In this document: piece after piece, positions 1 through 8,503 of the stretch
How the letters are laid out: the number at the start of each line of letters is the position of its first letter
How positions within the stretch are numbered: the stretch's first letter is position 1
DNA from: JAIQGF01 sp051006995
GTDB taxonomy: Bacteria; Acidobacteriota; Terriglobia; Terriglobales; Acidobacteriaceae
Direction: 5' to 3'
DNA length: 64,000 bases
Assembly: GCA_051006995.1 (NCBI GenBank)
Contig: JBPCSQ010000028.1
Coordinates: 137,616 to 201,615 of the forward strand
The notes under the pieces: generated by a model
The model's database searches: none
Seen by the model: the letters and a program-made list of their open reading frames with translations, nothing else
What the model was told of the DNA's origin: nothing
Program-made: the position numbers and the translations under genes

Positions 1-2
1 GC

Positions 3-2135
3 CGCTTGCGCAGGATCAACGAAGCTGCCCGCTGCTTGCTCGACCGGCCGTACGCCGACATCATCGGACAGCCCTGCTACGAGATGCTGGCCGGAATCTG
101 CCGCCCGGTTCCGGATTGTTCGCATGCCCGGTGCTGCGACAAAACCGGAACGGGAGAACCCAATTGCACAGACGCGGAGAACCGGGTGTGGGAGGCCAGC
201 TCCGCCCCGGTACGCGATGCAACCGGAAACTTGCAGGGCTGCGTTCACGTCGTTCGCGACGTCACCGAGCGCAGCCGGACGGAGAAGGCCATTGTCGAAT
301 CAGAGCGCAAGTACCGCGAGCTGGTCGAAAATACTACGTATGGCGTCTTTCGCACGTCTGCCGAAGGCCGCTTCCTGGATGTCAATCCCGCGCTGGTAAA
401 GATGCTCGGCTATAACAGCAAGGAAGAAGTGCTGCGCCTGGACTTGCCGACCCACGTGTATCGCGCGCCGGCGGAACGCGAAGCTGTGCTGAGGCGATAC
501 CATGAAACCACTCCCCACCTTGGCGAAGATCTGAAGTGGATCAAGAAGGACGGCAGTACCGTGGTGGTGCGTACCGCCGGGCATGCCGTTCGCGACCACG
601 ATGGCGCGGTTCTGTATTACGAAGTCATTGCCGAAGACATCACGGCGCGGCGCACGCTGGAGGCCGAGCTTCGCCAGGCGCAGAAGATGGATGCGGTCGG
701 CCGGCTGGCGGGCGGCGTGGCCCACGATTTCAATAACCTCCTCGCCGTCATCCTGGGCACGACCGATCTGCTGCTGGAGACAGCTGATCCGGAGAAGGCG
801 AAGCAGCGTATCCAGCGGATTCGCGACGCCACCCGGCGCGCCGCCGAGTTGACCCAGCGGCTGCTGACCTTCAGCCGCAAACAGGTGCTGGCGGAAACGG
901 TATTCGATCTTTCCGCCGTGGTGCAGGAAACCCTGAAGCTGCTGAGGCCGGTGTTGGGCGAAGACGTGCAGCTCAGCGCCAAGCTGGCTGCATGCCCGCT
1001 GCGCATCAAGGCGGATCAGGCGCAGGTCGAGCACACGCTCATGAACCTGGCGGTCAACGCGCGCGATGCCATGCCCAATGGGGGGAGCCTCATTATCGAG
1101 ACTTCTGCGGTCCACTTGGACGCTACCTCGATTCGCGGCTTGGACACGGTCACGCCCGGAGAGTACGTGGCGCTGGCGGTGAGCGACAGCGGCATCGGCA
1201 TGGACGAGCAGACCCGCAGCCGGATCTTCGAGCCTTTTTTCACGACCAAGGACCCGGGCAAAGGCACGGGCCTCGGCCTGGCGATGGTGTACGGCTTTGT
1301 GCAGCAGTCCCACGGGTTCATCCATGTTTATAGCGAGGTTGGGCAGGGGACCACATTCAAGATTTACTTTCCCAAGACGATGGCAGCGCGGGAGGGCCCA
1401 GCGGCGGCCGCTCAGGCGGGCATTGTCGGTGGACGGGAAACCATCCTGCTGGCGGAGGATGAATCCGCCTTGCGGGAACTCGCAACAGAACTGTTGCAGT
1501 CGCTGGGATACGGGGTGTTGGCCGCGGCTGGAGGCGAAGAGGCGCTGGAGTGTGCCCGGCAGGCTGCCGGCCCCATTGATCTGCTGCTTACCGACATGAT
1601 CATGCCCGGCATCTCCGGCCGCGAACTGGCGGAGCAACTGCGCGCCCTCCGCCCACAAGTAAGGGTGGTGTACATGTCCGGCTACACCAACGAGATCATC
1701 AAGCGCCAGGACCTGCTAGCTGCTCATGAAGCGTTTGTCCACAAGCCTTTCACACGCGACGTGCTGGCCCGAACAATCCGGCAGGTGCTGGATCGGAACG
1801 AGCTAATTTCCGCCACAGATCAAGCCCAATTGGTACGCGAAACCGCCGAAGTTTTCCTGCGGGAGTGCCCAAAAGTGATATCCAGTCTCCAACGCGCAAC
1901 GGCGGACCACGATATTGCAGGTCTTGGCCGGATCGCCCGCAGCGTGCAAAGCGACGTGGCGTGTTTTGGCGCAAGTCCGGCACTGTCAGCGGCAGCTGCT
2001 TTAGGAGAATTGGCGCGCGGCCCCGTTTGCACCAGAGCTTCCCAAGCGGTAACGGAGTTGCAACGCGAGCTTGCCGGTTTGCGCGAACACCTGCAGGAAA
2101 TTTGCGCAGCTGTTAATGAGAGTCGCCGCCGCTGA
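3..2135 (+). CDS. Hybrid sensor histidine kinase (PAS-PAS-HisKA-HATPase-REC-degenerate HPt), 5' partial
   Basis: The frame is open to the left window edge, so the N-terminus is missing; residues here are counted from the TTG at 6. Two PAS-type sensor regions (about 10-90 and 100-220) precede a HisKA dimerisation helix with the H-box around His240 (GGVAHDFNN). An HATPase_c domain follows with an N-box (NLAVNARDAM), G1 (DSGIGM) and G2 (GKGTGLGL). A receiver domain at about 478-597 carries the phospho-acceptor Asp530 (LLTDMIMPG) and a conserved Lys in HKPF. The last ~110 residues align by eye with an HPt helix bundle, but the His position is Arg645. No output DNA-binding domain is present, so signalling probably passes to a separate protein. 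No transmembrane segment is visible in the part seen. It converges on the next gene with a 15-bp gap. Confidence 0.9.
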   Translation, partial: RLRRINEAARCLLDRPYADIIGQPCYEMLAGICRPVPDCSHARCCDKTGTGEPNCTDAENRVWEASSAPVRDATGNLQGCVHVVRDVTERSRTEKAIVESERKYRELVENTTYGVFRTSAEGRFLDVNPALVKMLGYNSKEEVLRLDLPTHVYRAPAEREAVLRRYHETTPHLGEDLKWIKKDGSTVVVRTAGHAVRDHDGAVLYYEVIAEDITARRTLEAELRQAQKMDAVGRLAGGVAHDFNNLLAVILGTTDLLLETADPEKAKQRIQRIRDATRRAAELTQRLLTFSRKQVLAETVFDLSAVVQETLKLLRPVLGEDVQLSAKLAACPLRIKADQAQVEHTLMNLAVNARDAMPNGGSLIIETSAVHLDATSIRGLDTVTPGEYVALAVSDSGIGMDEQTRSRIFEPFFTTKDPGKGTGLGLAMVYGFVQQSHGFIHVYSEVGQGTTFKIYFPKTMAAREGPAAAAQAGIVGGRETILLAEDESALRELATELLQSLGYGVLAAAGGEEALECARQAAGPIDLLLTDMIMPGISGRELAEQLRALRPQVRVVYMSGYTNEIIKRQDLLAAHEAFVHKPFTRDVLARTIRQVLDRNELISATDQAQLVRETAEVFLRECPKVISSLQRATADHDIAGLGRIARSVQSDVACFGASPALSAAAALGELARGPVCTRASQAVTELQRELAGLREHLQEICAAVNESRRR

Positions 2136-2150
2136 TGGGAATTCGCGCTC

Positions 2151-5100
2151 TCAGTCTCGCCGCTTCAGCCACCACAGCAGTCCGCCCGCCACCATCGCAC
2201 CCGCTACGACAAATCCCGCGCGCTGCATCGAGCGCCGTTGCGCGCGCAGACGCGGCTGCACGAACTCGTCTTCCGGATAAATCGATCTTCCGCCGTGCGG
2301 CCCGTGACGCAGCGCCATCTGCATCACCTCGGCCAGGTGCAGCCCGTGCCGCGGCGTATCCTGCTCGATTTGCTCCTTGCAGCTGAATCCGTCGGCCATG
2401 ATTACCGCCGACAGTCCGGCCTTGCGCACCGCCGGAAACAGCGCCCGTTCGCCGCAGGCCACTGAGACGTCATACTTGTCGGCCTCGTAGCCGAAGGATC
2501 CAGCCATGCCGCAGCAGCCGGAATTCAGCACTTCGAAGTCCAGTCCCATCTTTTTCATCACGGCCTCTTCTTCCTTCAGCCGCATGATTGCCTTGTGATG
2601 GCAGTGCCCCTGAACGATGGCGCTCCGCTTGAGCTCGGGTGGACGGTAGTTCTCGACCTTCTTTTCGAGAAATTCGGAAAGGGTGAACGTGTTCTCCATC
2701 AGCCGGTGCGCGCGGTCCGAATCCGGCATCAGCCCGTTGATTTCGTCGCGGAACACCGAGCAGCAACTCGGTTCCAGCACCACTACCGAAGTTCCAGCGG
2801 AGAACTCAGGCTCCAGCGCGTCCAGAACTTTGGTCAGGTAAACCTTCGCGCGATCGAGAAAGCCGTAGTCGTAGAGCGGACGTCCGCAGCACAGGTGCTG
2901 CATCGGCACCTGTACCTGATATCCGAAGTGTTCCAGCACCTCGACCGCCGCCTGCGCCGCCTCGGGGAAGAAGTAGTTGTTGAACGTGTCCGCCCACAGA
3001 ATCACCTTCGGCCCATGCTGGTTGCGAGGACCACGCTGACGGAACCACGATTGGAACGTCTGCGGCGCGAACGCCGGAATTCGCCGGCCCATCGGCATTC
3101 CTGCCGCTTTTTTCGCGATCGTGCGCAGCACCGGGAGTTGCGTGAACAGGTTCACCAGCCCCGGCACGACGGAGGCCAGCCGCGCCCACTGATCAATCAG
3201 GCCGAAAGCATAGGCGTGCCGCGGCCGCAACCGTCCCTCCCAGTAATGCGCGAGGAACTCCGCCTTGTAGGTCGCCATGTCGACGTTGACCGGGCAATCT
3301 CCTTTGCATCCCTTGCAGGAGAGACACAAGTCCAGCGCTTCTTTGACGTGATCGTCCTTCCAACCCTGGGTGATAACGCCGCCATTCAGCATTTCCCACA
3401 GCATGTGGGCGCGGCCGCGCGTGGTGTGCCGCTCCTCGCGAGTCACCATGTAGCTGGGACACATGGTGTCGTCTTCCGGCTTGCTGCCTTCCATGCGTCG
3501 GCACTTGCCGACGCCGACGCAGCGCAGCGCGGCATGCGCGAAGCTGCCGTGATCTTCAGGAAACTTAAAATGCGTTTCCGGCTCCCAGGGATGGTAGTCG
3601 GCTCCGAGCCGCAGGTTCTCGTCGATGCGGTAAGCGTCCACCACCTTCCCCGGATTCATTTTCCAGTCCGGGTCCCAGATGGATTTGAATTCGCGGAACG
3701 CCTCGATCAGCTCCGGGCCGAACATCTTGTGCAAGAACTCGGCTTTCGATTGCCCGTCGCCATGTTCGCCCGAAATCGATCCGCCGTAGCTGGTGACCAG
3801 GTCGGTGGCTTCCTCCATGAACCGCCGCCACTTCTCGATTCCCGGCCGGTTGTCCAAGCCGAAATTCCAGCGGCAATGCACGCAGCCCTGGCCGAAGTGT
3901 CCGTACATCGTCGAGCGGTACTCGTACTTTTCCGCCAGCTTGCACAAATCGCGCAGGTAGCCCCCCATTTTCTCGGGAGCGACCGCGGAATCTTCCCAGC
4001 CTTCCCAGGTCACCGGCTGACCAGGCACGAAGGCGGTAGCTCCCAGGCCAGACTCGCGCACCGCCCAAATCTTTTCCTGTTCCTCCTCTTTCTCGAACAA
4101 CTTCATCGAGGGAGGTGTCGACGCCGCTTTCAGCTTGTTCATGAGCTGGTGCGCCTTATCGAGCGCTTCTTCCTTGGTGTCGTACCCGAGTTCCACCATC
4201 AGCCAGCCTTTGCCCTCCGGCAGCATGGGCAGGTACGCGCGATGGGGACCGCCCTTGGTCTCGATGTTCTTCACGAGGAATTCGTCGAGACCTTCCAGCG
4301 CCACCGGGTCGGACGGCAGAATGTCAGGCACGTGGTCGGCCGCGTGATACACGTCGGGGTAGCCGAGCACCAGCAGCACTCGCTTGGCGCGGGCGCCAAT
4401 CAGCCGCACCTTGGCTTCCAGAAAGGTGACGCAGGTGGCTTCCGTCCCGACCAGCGCCCTGGCCAGGTTCCAGCGGCCGTCCTCGCCGGGAATGAGCTGG
4501 TCCAGGTTGTAACCGGAAACGCGGCGCGGTATTTTCGGATAATTCTTCTGGACAAGGTCTTTGTACCGCTCACGCAGCGCGAGCAGCTTGCGGTAAATCT
4601 CGCCTTCGCGGCCGCTACGCTGCGCCATCTCGCGGGCTTGCAGGTCGTCGGTCCAGCCCACCGTCATTCGCGTCCCGTCGTAGAGCAGGATGTCGAGCTC
4701 CTCGGTGTTGTCTACCGCCTTCCCTGCCATCTGCGCGTGCGCCCCACAGGAGTTGTTGCCCAGCATGCCGCCGAACACGCAGTGGTCGTGCGTCGCCGGA
4801 TCGGGGCCCCACGTCAGGTTGTACTTTCCGGCCGCCTTCCTGAGGTCGTCGCAAATGGTGCCCGGCTCGACGCGCGCCCAGCGTTGCGCCACATTGATCT
4901 CCAGGATGTTGTGCAGGTACTTGCTCCAGTCCATCACAACCGCGATGTTGCAGCACTGTCCTGCCAGGCTGGTGCCTCCGCCGCGCGAGAGCAGCGGCGC
5001 GCCGAAATTGCGGCACGCGGCGACGGTCGCGATTGCGTCCTCCTTGGATTTTGGCAGCACCACGCCGATCGGCACTTGCCGGTAATTGGATCCGTCGGTC

Positions 5101-5273
5101 GCATACAGCGCCTTCGTGCCCGCGTCAAAGCTCACTTCGCCTCCGACGCTGCGCCGGAGTTCCTCCTCCAGCGCGACCACGTTCACCTCCGGATGTCGCC
5201 AGTTCTGCGGGCGCATGGCAATGGAACGGCGGAGCTCATCGGCGGGGATGACAGGCAGCTTGCTGGCGGACAT
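2151..5273 (-). CDS. FAD-binding / Fe-S oxidoreductase fusion (YdiJ/GlcD-GlcF-like), C-terminally membrane-anchored
   Basis: About 1040 residues. The N-terminal half is a vanillyl-alcohol-oxidase-type FAD domain (LSRGGGTSLAGQ, about 40-280) followed by a FAD-oxidase C-terminal domain with SGEHGDGQ. The second half is a GlcF-like iron-sulfur part. It has two 4Fe-4S motifs (CVGVGKC with a downstream MCPSY, and CLSCKGCKGDCP near 650) and two CCG cysteine-rich motifs (CCGRPLYD, CCGMAGSFGYE). This architecture is known from D-2-hydroxyacid dehydrogenases such as E. coli YdiJ, which pass electrons from 2-hydroxyglutarate or lactate to a membrane or soluble acceptor; the substrate here is not determined. 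The last ~25 residues form a hydrophobic helix ending in WWLKRRD, a possible tail anchor. I chose the ATG at 5273 because GGAGAGG lies just upstream; an ATG at 5288 is also in frame. Confidence 0.9.
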   Translation of the reverse strand: MSASKLPVIPADELRRSIAMRPQNWRHPEVNVVALEEELRRSVGGEVSFDAGTKALYATDGSNYRQVPIGVVLPKSKEDAIATVAACRNFGAPLLSRGGGTSLAGQCCNIAVVMDWSKYLHNILEINVAQRWARVEPGTICDDLRKAAGKYNLTWGPDPATHDHCVFGGMLGNNSCGAHAQMAGKAVDNTEELDILLYDGTRMTVGWTDDLQAREMAQRSGREGEIYRKLLALRERYKDLVQKNYPKIPRRVSGYNLDQLIPGEDGRWNLARALVGTEATCVTFLEAKVRLIGARAKRVLLVLGYPDVYHAADHVPDILPSDPVALEGLDEFLVKNIETKGGPHRAYLPMLPEGKGWLMVELGYDTKEEALDKAHQLMNKLKAASTPPSMKLFEKEEEQEKIWAVRESGLGATAFVPGQPVTWEGWEDSAVAPEKMGGYLRDLCKLAEKYEYRSTMYGHFGQGCVHCRWNFGLDNRPGIEKWRRFMEEATDLVTSYGGSISGEHGDGQSKAEFLHKMFGPELIEAFREFKSIWDPDWKMNPGKVVDAYRIDENLRLGADYHPWEPETHFKFPEDHGSFAHAALRCVGVGKCRRMEGSKPEDDTMCPSYMVTREERHTTRGRAHMLWEMLNGGVITQGWKDDHVKEALDLCLSCKGCKGDCPVNVDMATYKAEFLAHYWEGRLRPRHAYAFGLIDQWARLASVVPGLVNLFTQLPVLRTIAKKAAGMPMGRRIPAFAPQTFQSWFRQRGPRNQHGPKVILWADTFNNYFFPEAAQAAVEVLEHFGYQVQVPMQHLCCGRPLYDYGFLDRAKVYLTKVLDALEPEFSAGTSVVVLEPSCCSVFRDEINGLMPDSDRAHRLMENTFTLSEFLEKKVENYRPPELKRSAIVQGHCHHKAIMRLKEEEAVMKKMGLDFEVLNSGCCGMAGSFGYEADKYDVSVACGERALFPAVRKAGLSAVIMADGFSCKEQIEQDTPRHGLHLAEVMQMALRHGPHGGRSIYPEDEFVQPRLRAQRRSMQRAGFVVAGAMVAGGLLWWLKRRD

Positions 5274-5315
5274 TTCCTCTCCTTCCATGTAGCCCGGCCG
5301 CCGTCGGCCAGGTTC

Positions 5316-6419
5316 TTACGCAGCGAACTTTTCGGCGTCAGCTCGTTTCAGCTGTAGCCCGATGCCGGGTCGCGACAGGTCGGGGCGCAATTCCCCGTTG
5401 ACGAGCTGCGGGAGTCCGTCGAAGAACATGCGCTCGATGCGCACATGATCGTGGAAATACTCCAGGTTCTTCAGCGGCGTTACGGCGCACATGACGTGCG
5501 TGTGCAGCGCCGGAGCGGTATGCGCGGACAGCGGCACGTTGTGGGCCTGGCAAAGAGCGGCAACCTGCAGCATCGCCGTGACTCCGCCGCAGCGCGTGAT
5601 GTCGGCCTGCTGCACGTCCACCGCGCCTGCCGCCAGCATGCGCTGGAAATAGAATATGTCGTAACCGTACTCACCGGCGGCGATGTCCATGCACGCGGGA
5701 GCGCGGTCGCGCAGCAGCCGCAGCCCTTCCAAATCGTCCGATGAAACCGGCTCCTCGAACCAGCGCACATCGAAAAGCTCGAATTTCTCCGCTTGCGAGA
5801 GCGCCTGTTTGCGGTCATAGGCCCCGTTCGCGTCCACGTACAATTCGGCGCTGCTCCCAATCGCCTCGCGCGCGATGCGAACCCGTTCGATATCCTTGTT
5901 CGCCTCGCGTCCGATCTTCATCTTGACTCGCGGAATTCCCTGCTTCACCCATCCTGATAATTGTTCGATCAACTGCCGCTCGGAATACGACGTAAATCCC
6001 CCGCTGCCGTACACTGGGACGCCTTCATGCACTTGTCCCAGCAGCGTTACCAGGGGCACATCGAGCAGCCGCGCCTTCAGGTCCCACAGCGCGCAGTCCA
6101 CAGCGGAGATTGCCATCGAGCAAATTCCCGGTCGCCCCAGGTTGCGAATGCGCCTCCACATGGCCATGTACGCCGCCGCAGGCGCCATTGCGTCCAAGCC
6201 TTTCACTACATCCGTCAGCGTGTCGTGAATGAGTCTCGCCGTGGCATAGTCCGCATACGTGTACCCAACTCCGCGCTTACCTCCGGCGGAAATTTGCACC
6301 AGCACCAGGGTGGTCTGTTTCCACTCCAGCGTGCCATCGGACTCCGGCTGGTCAGTTGGAACTCTGAATACGGACACTCCAACGCTTTCGACGGGAACGG
6401 ATTGTTTCCAGCGGGTCAT
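5316..6419 (-). CDS. Mandelate racemase / muconate lactonizing enzyme family protein (enolase superfamily)
   Basis: 367 residues, the usual size for the family. The N-terminal capping domain is followed by a TIM barrel with the KxK general-base motif (VKMKIG, about residue 164). Three metal-ligand segments follow: YVDANG (about 193), WFEEPVS (about 219) and AAGEYG (about 244). A conserved HTAPALH segment lies near 310. These enzymes abstract a proton alpha to a carboxylate and then racemise, dehydrate or cycloisomerise. The pattern suits acid-sugar dehydratases or mandelate racemase-like enzymes, but the exact substrate cannot be read from sequence. The gene lies just downstream of DUF1275 and upstream of the FAD/Fe-S oxidoreductase on the same strand. 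A joint role in 2-hydroxyacid or sugar-acid catabolism is possible but inferred. Confidence 0.88.
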   Translation of the reverse strand: MTRWKQSVPVESVGVSVFRVPTDQPESDGTLEWKQTTLVLVQISAGGKRGVGYTYADYATARLIHDTLTDVVKGLDAMAPAAAYMAMWRRIRNLGRPGICSMAISAVDCALWDLKARLLDVPLVTLLGQVHEGVPVYGSGGFTSYSERQLIEQLSGWVKQGIPRVKMKIGREANKDIERVRIAREAIGSSAELYVDANGAYDRKQALSQAEKFELFDVRWFEEPVSSDDLEGLRLLRDRAPACMDIAAGEYGYDIFYFQRMLAAGAVDVQQADITRCGGVTAMLQVAALCQAHNVPLSAHTAPALHTHVMCAVTPLKNLEYFHDHVRIERMFFDGLPQLVNGELRPDLSRPGIGLQLKRADAEKFAA

Positions 6420-6428
6420 ATCCGTAAG

Positions 6429-6451
6429 TAAGAACCGCGCTACGGTTCTTA
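6429..6451. repeat. Perfect 9-bp inverted repeat between DUF1275 and enolase-family genes
   Basis: TAAGAACCG and CGGTTCTTA are separated by CGCTA, giving a stable short hairpin in the 66-bp gap. There is no U-run on the minus strand, the direction of both neighbours, so it is not a typical intrinsic terminator. It may be a REP-like element, a transcript-end stabiliser, or an operator for the gene starting at 6419. Confidence 0.5.
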
Positions 6452-6485
6452 AGATGAACCGTGCGGAGTCGTTCGATGCCCCACC

Positions 6486-7241
6486 TCACTCTGCCGGTTC
6501 TTCGTGTTCTTCTTCCACCGACAACGGCGACACCTGGTCAGCCAGCAGCGTGAGCGCCACCACTGCGGCGGGTACCCAGAGTGCGCGAATGTCCCAGAGG
6601 GAGCGCAGCCATGTTCCGGTCACTGCTCCGGCCAGGTAAACCATCCAGATCGAACTTATAAACTGTGCCTCGCGCAGAATGCGGCGCCGGTGTGCTGTTT
6701 TCTCGCGACCCTGCGCAATGTCGTAGGTGACGAAAGCCGCGTGGGACAAAAGTTGCGCCAGCTTATTCAGCATTCCGGTCACGAACGTCGTGTGGACGGT
6801 CAGCGAACCGATGCGAGTCAGGGTGGCGGTTTGCATGCCCATCGCCGCCGCCAGCATCGCCAGCAATGGCAGGACGTGCCGCCCTCCGGGGCTGGCCAGC
6901 GGAACCACCGCCGCGATCAGCGCCGCCTCCAGCAGCAGGTTCGTCGACGCGATGCTCCGAAACCGCCGCCGCGAGCCGATCTCGATCAACGTGCGCCCGG
7001 CAATAGAGCCGAACAGAAACGCGGCGATGATGCACCCGGCGCTGGCCGCGTCCATCCAGCGCGCTCCCAGCACGCTTTCCCCCAGGTGCACCGTGTCGCC
7101 GGTCATGTGCGCCGTAAACATTTGGTACAGGGTGAGATAGCCGACAATGTCGACGCAGCCGGCGGAAAAGGTCAGCAGCAGAGCCACCACCGCCTTGCTG
7201 CGGCGCAATGGGATGGGCTGCGCTGGGGCGCTCGCGTGCAC
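6486..7241 (-). CDS. DUF1275 (YoaK-like) membrane protein
   Basis: About 251 residues with six hydrophobic segments. The N-terminal block ALLLTFSAGCVDIVGYLTLY followed by FTAHMTGDTVHLG matches the hallmark of the DUF1275/YoaK family (sxGxxDaxxfl...fxaxmTGN). The family is widespread in the inner membrane and has no established biochemical role. The start is uncertain. I propose the GTG at 7241, which leaves a family-sized protein; the frame is open to 7481, but that extra stretch (PCPYFNDAGHG...) is not family-like and would overlap the SDR gene. A palindromic operator-like site lies 82-96 bp upstream of this start. The acidic C-terminus (VEEEHEEPAE) is cytoplasmic or periplasmic, undetermined. 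Confidence 0.8.
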   Translation of the reverse strand: MHASAPAQPIPLRRSKAVVALLLTFSAGCVDIVGYLTLYQMFTAHMTGDTVHLGESVLGARWMDAASAGCIIAAFLFGSIAGRTLIEIGSRRRFRSIASTNLLLEAALIAAVVPLASPGGRHVLPLLAMLAAAMGMQTATLTRIGSLTVHTTFVTGMLNKLAQLLSHAAFVTYDIAQGREKTAHRRRILREAQFISSIWMVYLAGAVTGTWLRSLWDIRALWVPAAVVALTLLADQVSPLSVEEEHEEPAE

Positions 7242-7322
7242 CGCTACTTGGATGCTGCCGGGCCTAGGGCAGGCAAAGCCCTCTGGGCCTGCCAGGCATT
7301 TCGTCGGGCAGGAATATATCTG

Positions 7323-7337
7323 TATCGTACTACGATA
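7323..7337. promoter_or_regulatory. Operator-like palindrome TATCGTA-C-TACGATA
   Basis: Perfect 7-bp arms around a single central base, in an AT-rich patch inside the otherwise GC-rich 233-bp gap between the divergent DUF1275 and SDR genes. The size and symmetry suit a dimeric winged-helix repressor such as the PadR family. No such regulator gene is in the window, so the binder is unknown. Confidence 0.55.
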
Positions 7338-7474
7338 TGTTAAACGGGCGTTGGAACCATTCGCCCCCATTGAATTAAGCAGAAACCATGAATGTGGGAT
7401 TTGCCCGGCGGCCTCGCGGAAAACGGCTGCCCCATGCCCGGCATCATTGAAGTAGGGACAAGGGGGGCAAGCTC

Positions 7475-8503
7475 TTGGCAAAGCACGAGATTGTGGTCAT
7501 AACCGGCGCGTCGGCGGGAGTCGGACGCGCCGCTGTGCGTGAATTCGCGCGCCACGGCGCATGGATTGGGCTGGTCGCTCGCGGTCGCGATGGCTTGAAC
7601 GCCGCTCGTCGCGAGGTTGAGGATGCCGGTGGCAAGGCTCTGGTGCTGCCCACCGACGTCGCCGATCCGCAGGCGGTGGAGGATGCGGCCGAACAGGTAG
7701 AGAAAAAGCTCGGCCCCATCGACATATGGGTCAACAATGCCATGGCCTCGGTCTTTTCGCCCATTAAGCAGATGACGCCCGAGGAGTTCCGGCGGGTGAC
7801 CGAGGTGACGTATCTCGGCTTTGTCTACGGAACGCTCGCTGCGCTAAGACGCATGCTGCCACGAGACCGCGGCGCCATCGTTCACGTGGGCTCGGCGCTG
7901 GCTTATCGCAGCATTCCCTTGCAAGCTGCTTACTGCGCCGCCAAGCATGCGGTGCTCGGCTTCCACGCATCGCTGCGTACCGAACTGCTGCACGACGGCA
8001 GCAACGTCCACACCACCATGGTGCAGATGCCGGCGCTCAACACGCCGCAGTTTGGCTGGGTTAAGAGCCGCCTGCCGCGTAAGGCGCAACCCGTACCGCC
8101 TATTTATCAGCCGGAGGTTGCCGCCCGGGCCATCTACTACGCGGCTCACCATCCTCGCCGCCGCGAGTACTATGCCGCTTGGTCGGCGGTCGAAGCGATT
8201 TTCGGAAACAAGCTGGTTCCCTCCTTCGCCGATCACTACCTCGCGCGTACCGGGTACGACTCCCAACAGCACGACGGTCCCGAGGACCCGAATCGTCCGA
8301 ACAATTTGTGGGAACCGCTGCCCGGCGACCACGGCGCGCACGGCAGCTTCGACGACCGTGCCCGCGATGTCAGCCTCGAACTCTGGGCGGAGACCCACCC
8401 GGCATGGTTTGCCCTTGCGGGACTTGGGCTGATCGCAGGTCTGTTGGGTCTGGCCAGAAAGGCCGCGCCTTCGACCAAGCCGGAGATGCAAAAGGCCGCA
8501 TGA
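7475..8503 (+). CDS. Short-chain dehydrogenase/reductase (SDR) with C-terminal membrane helix
   Basis: 342 residues. The classical SDR fold is clear: TGASAGVG cofactor loop (about 10-17), WVNNA (about 86-90), catalytic Ser in VGSALAY and YCAAK as the YxxxK motif (about 155-159). Family members reduce or oxidise alcohols with NAD(P)H; the substrate is unknown. The C-terminus extends about 90 residues beyond the Rossmann core and ends in a hydrophobic stretch (WFALAGLGLIAGLLGLA) that could anchor it in the membrane. The start is a TTG with an A/G-rich SD (AAGGGGGG) 11 nt upstream; no better ATG precedes the glycine motif. The stop overlaps the next start (ATGA), which indicates translational coupling with the glucosidase. 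Confidence 0.88.
   Translation: MAKHEIVVITGASAGVGRAAVREFARHGAWIGLVARGRDGLNAARREVEDAGGKALVLPTDVADPQAVEDAAEQVEKKLGPIDIWVNNAMASVFSPIKQMTPEEFRRVTEVTYLGFVYGTLAALRRMLPRDRGAIVHVGSALAYRSIPLQAAYCAAKHAVLGFHASLRTELLHDGSNVHTTMVQMPALNTPQFGWVKSRLPRKAQPVPPIYQPEVAARAIYYAAHHPRRREYYAAWSAVEAIFGNKLVPSFADHYLARTGYDSQQHDGPEDPNRPNNLWEPLPGDHGAHGSFDDRARDVSLELWAETHPAWFALAGLGLIAGLLGLARKAAPSTKPEMQKAA

Noticed and set aside
2595..5357. Long plus-strand open frame opposite the FAD/Fe-S oxidoreductase
   Set aside because: Composition is Arg/His/Gln-rich with no domain, and the minus strand has a clear conserved enzyme; GC-rich codons open antisense frames.
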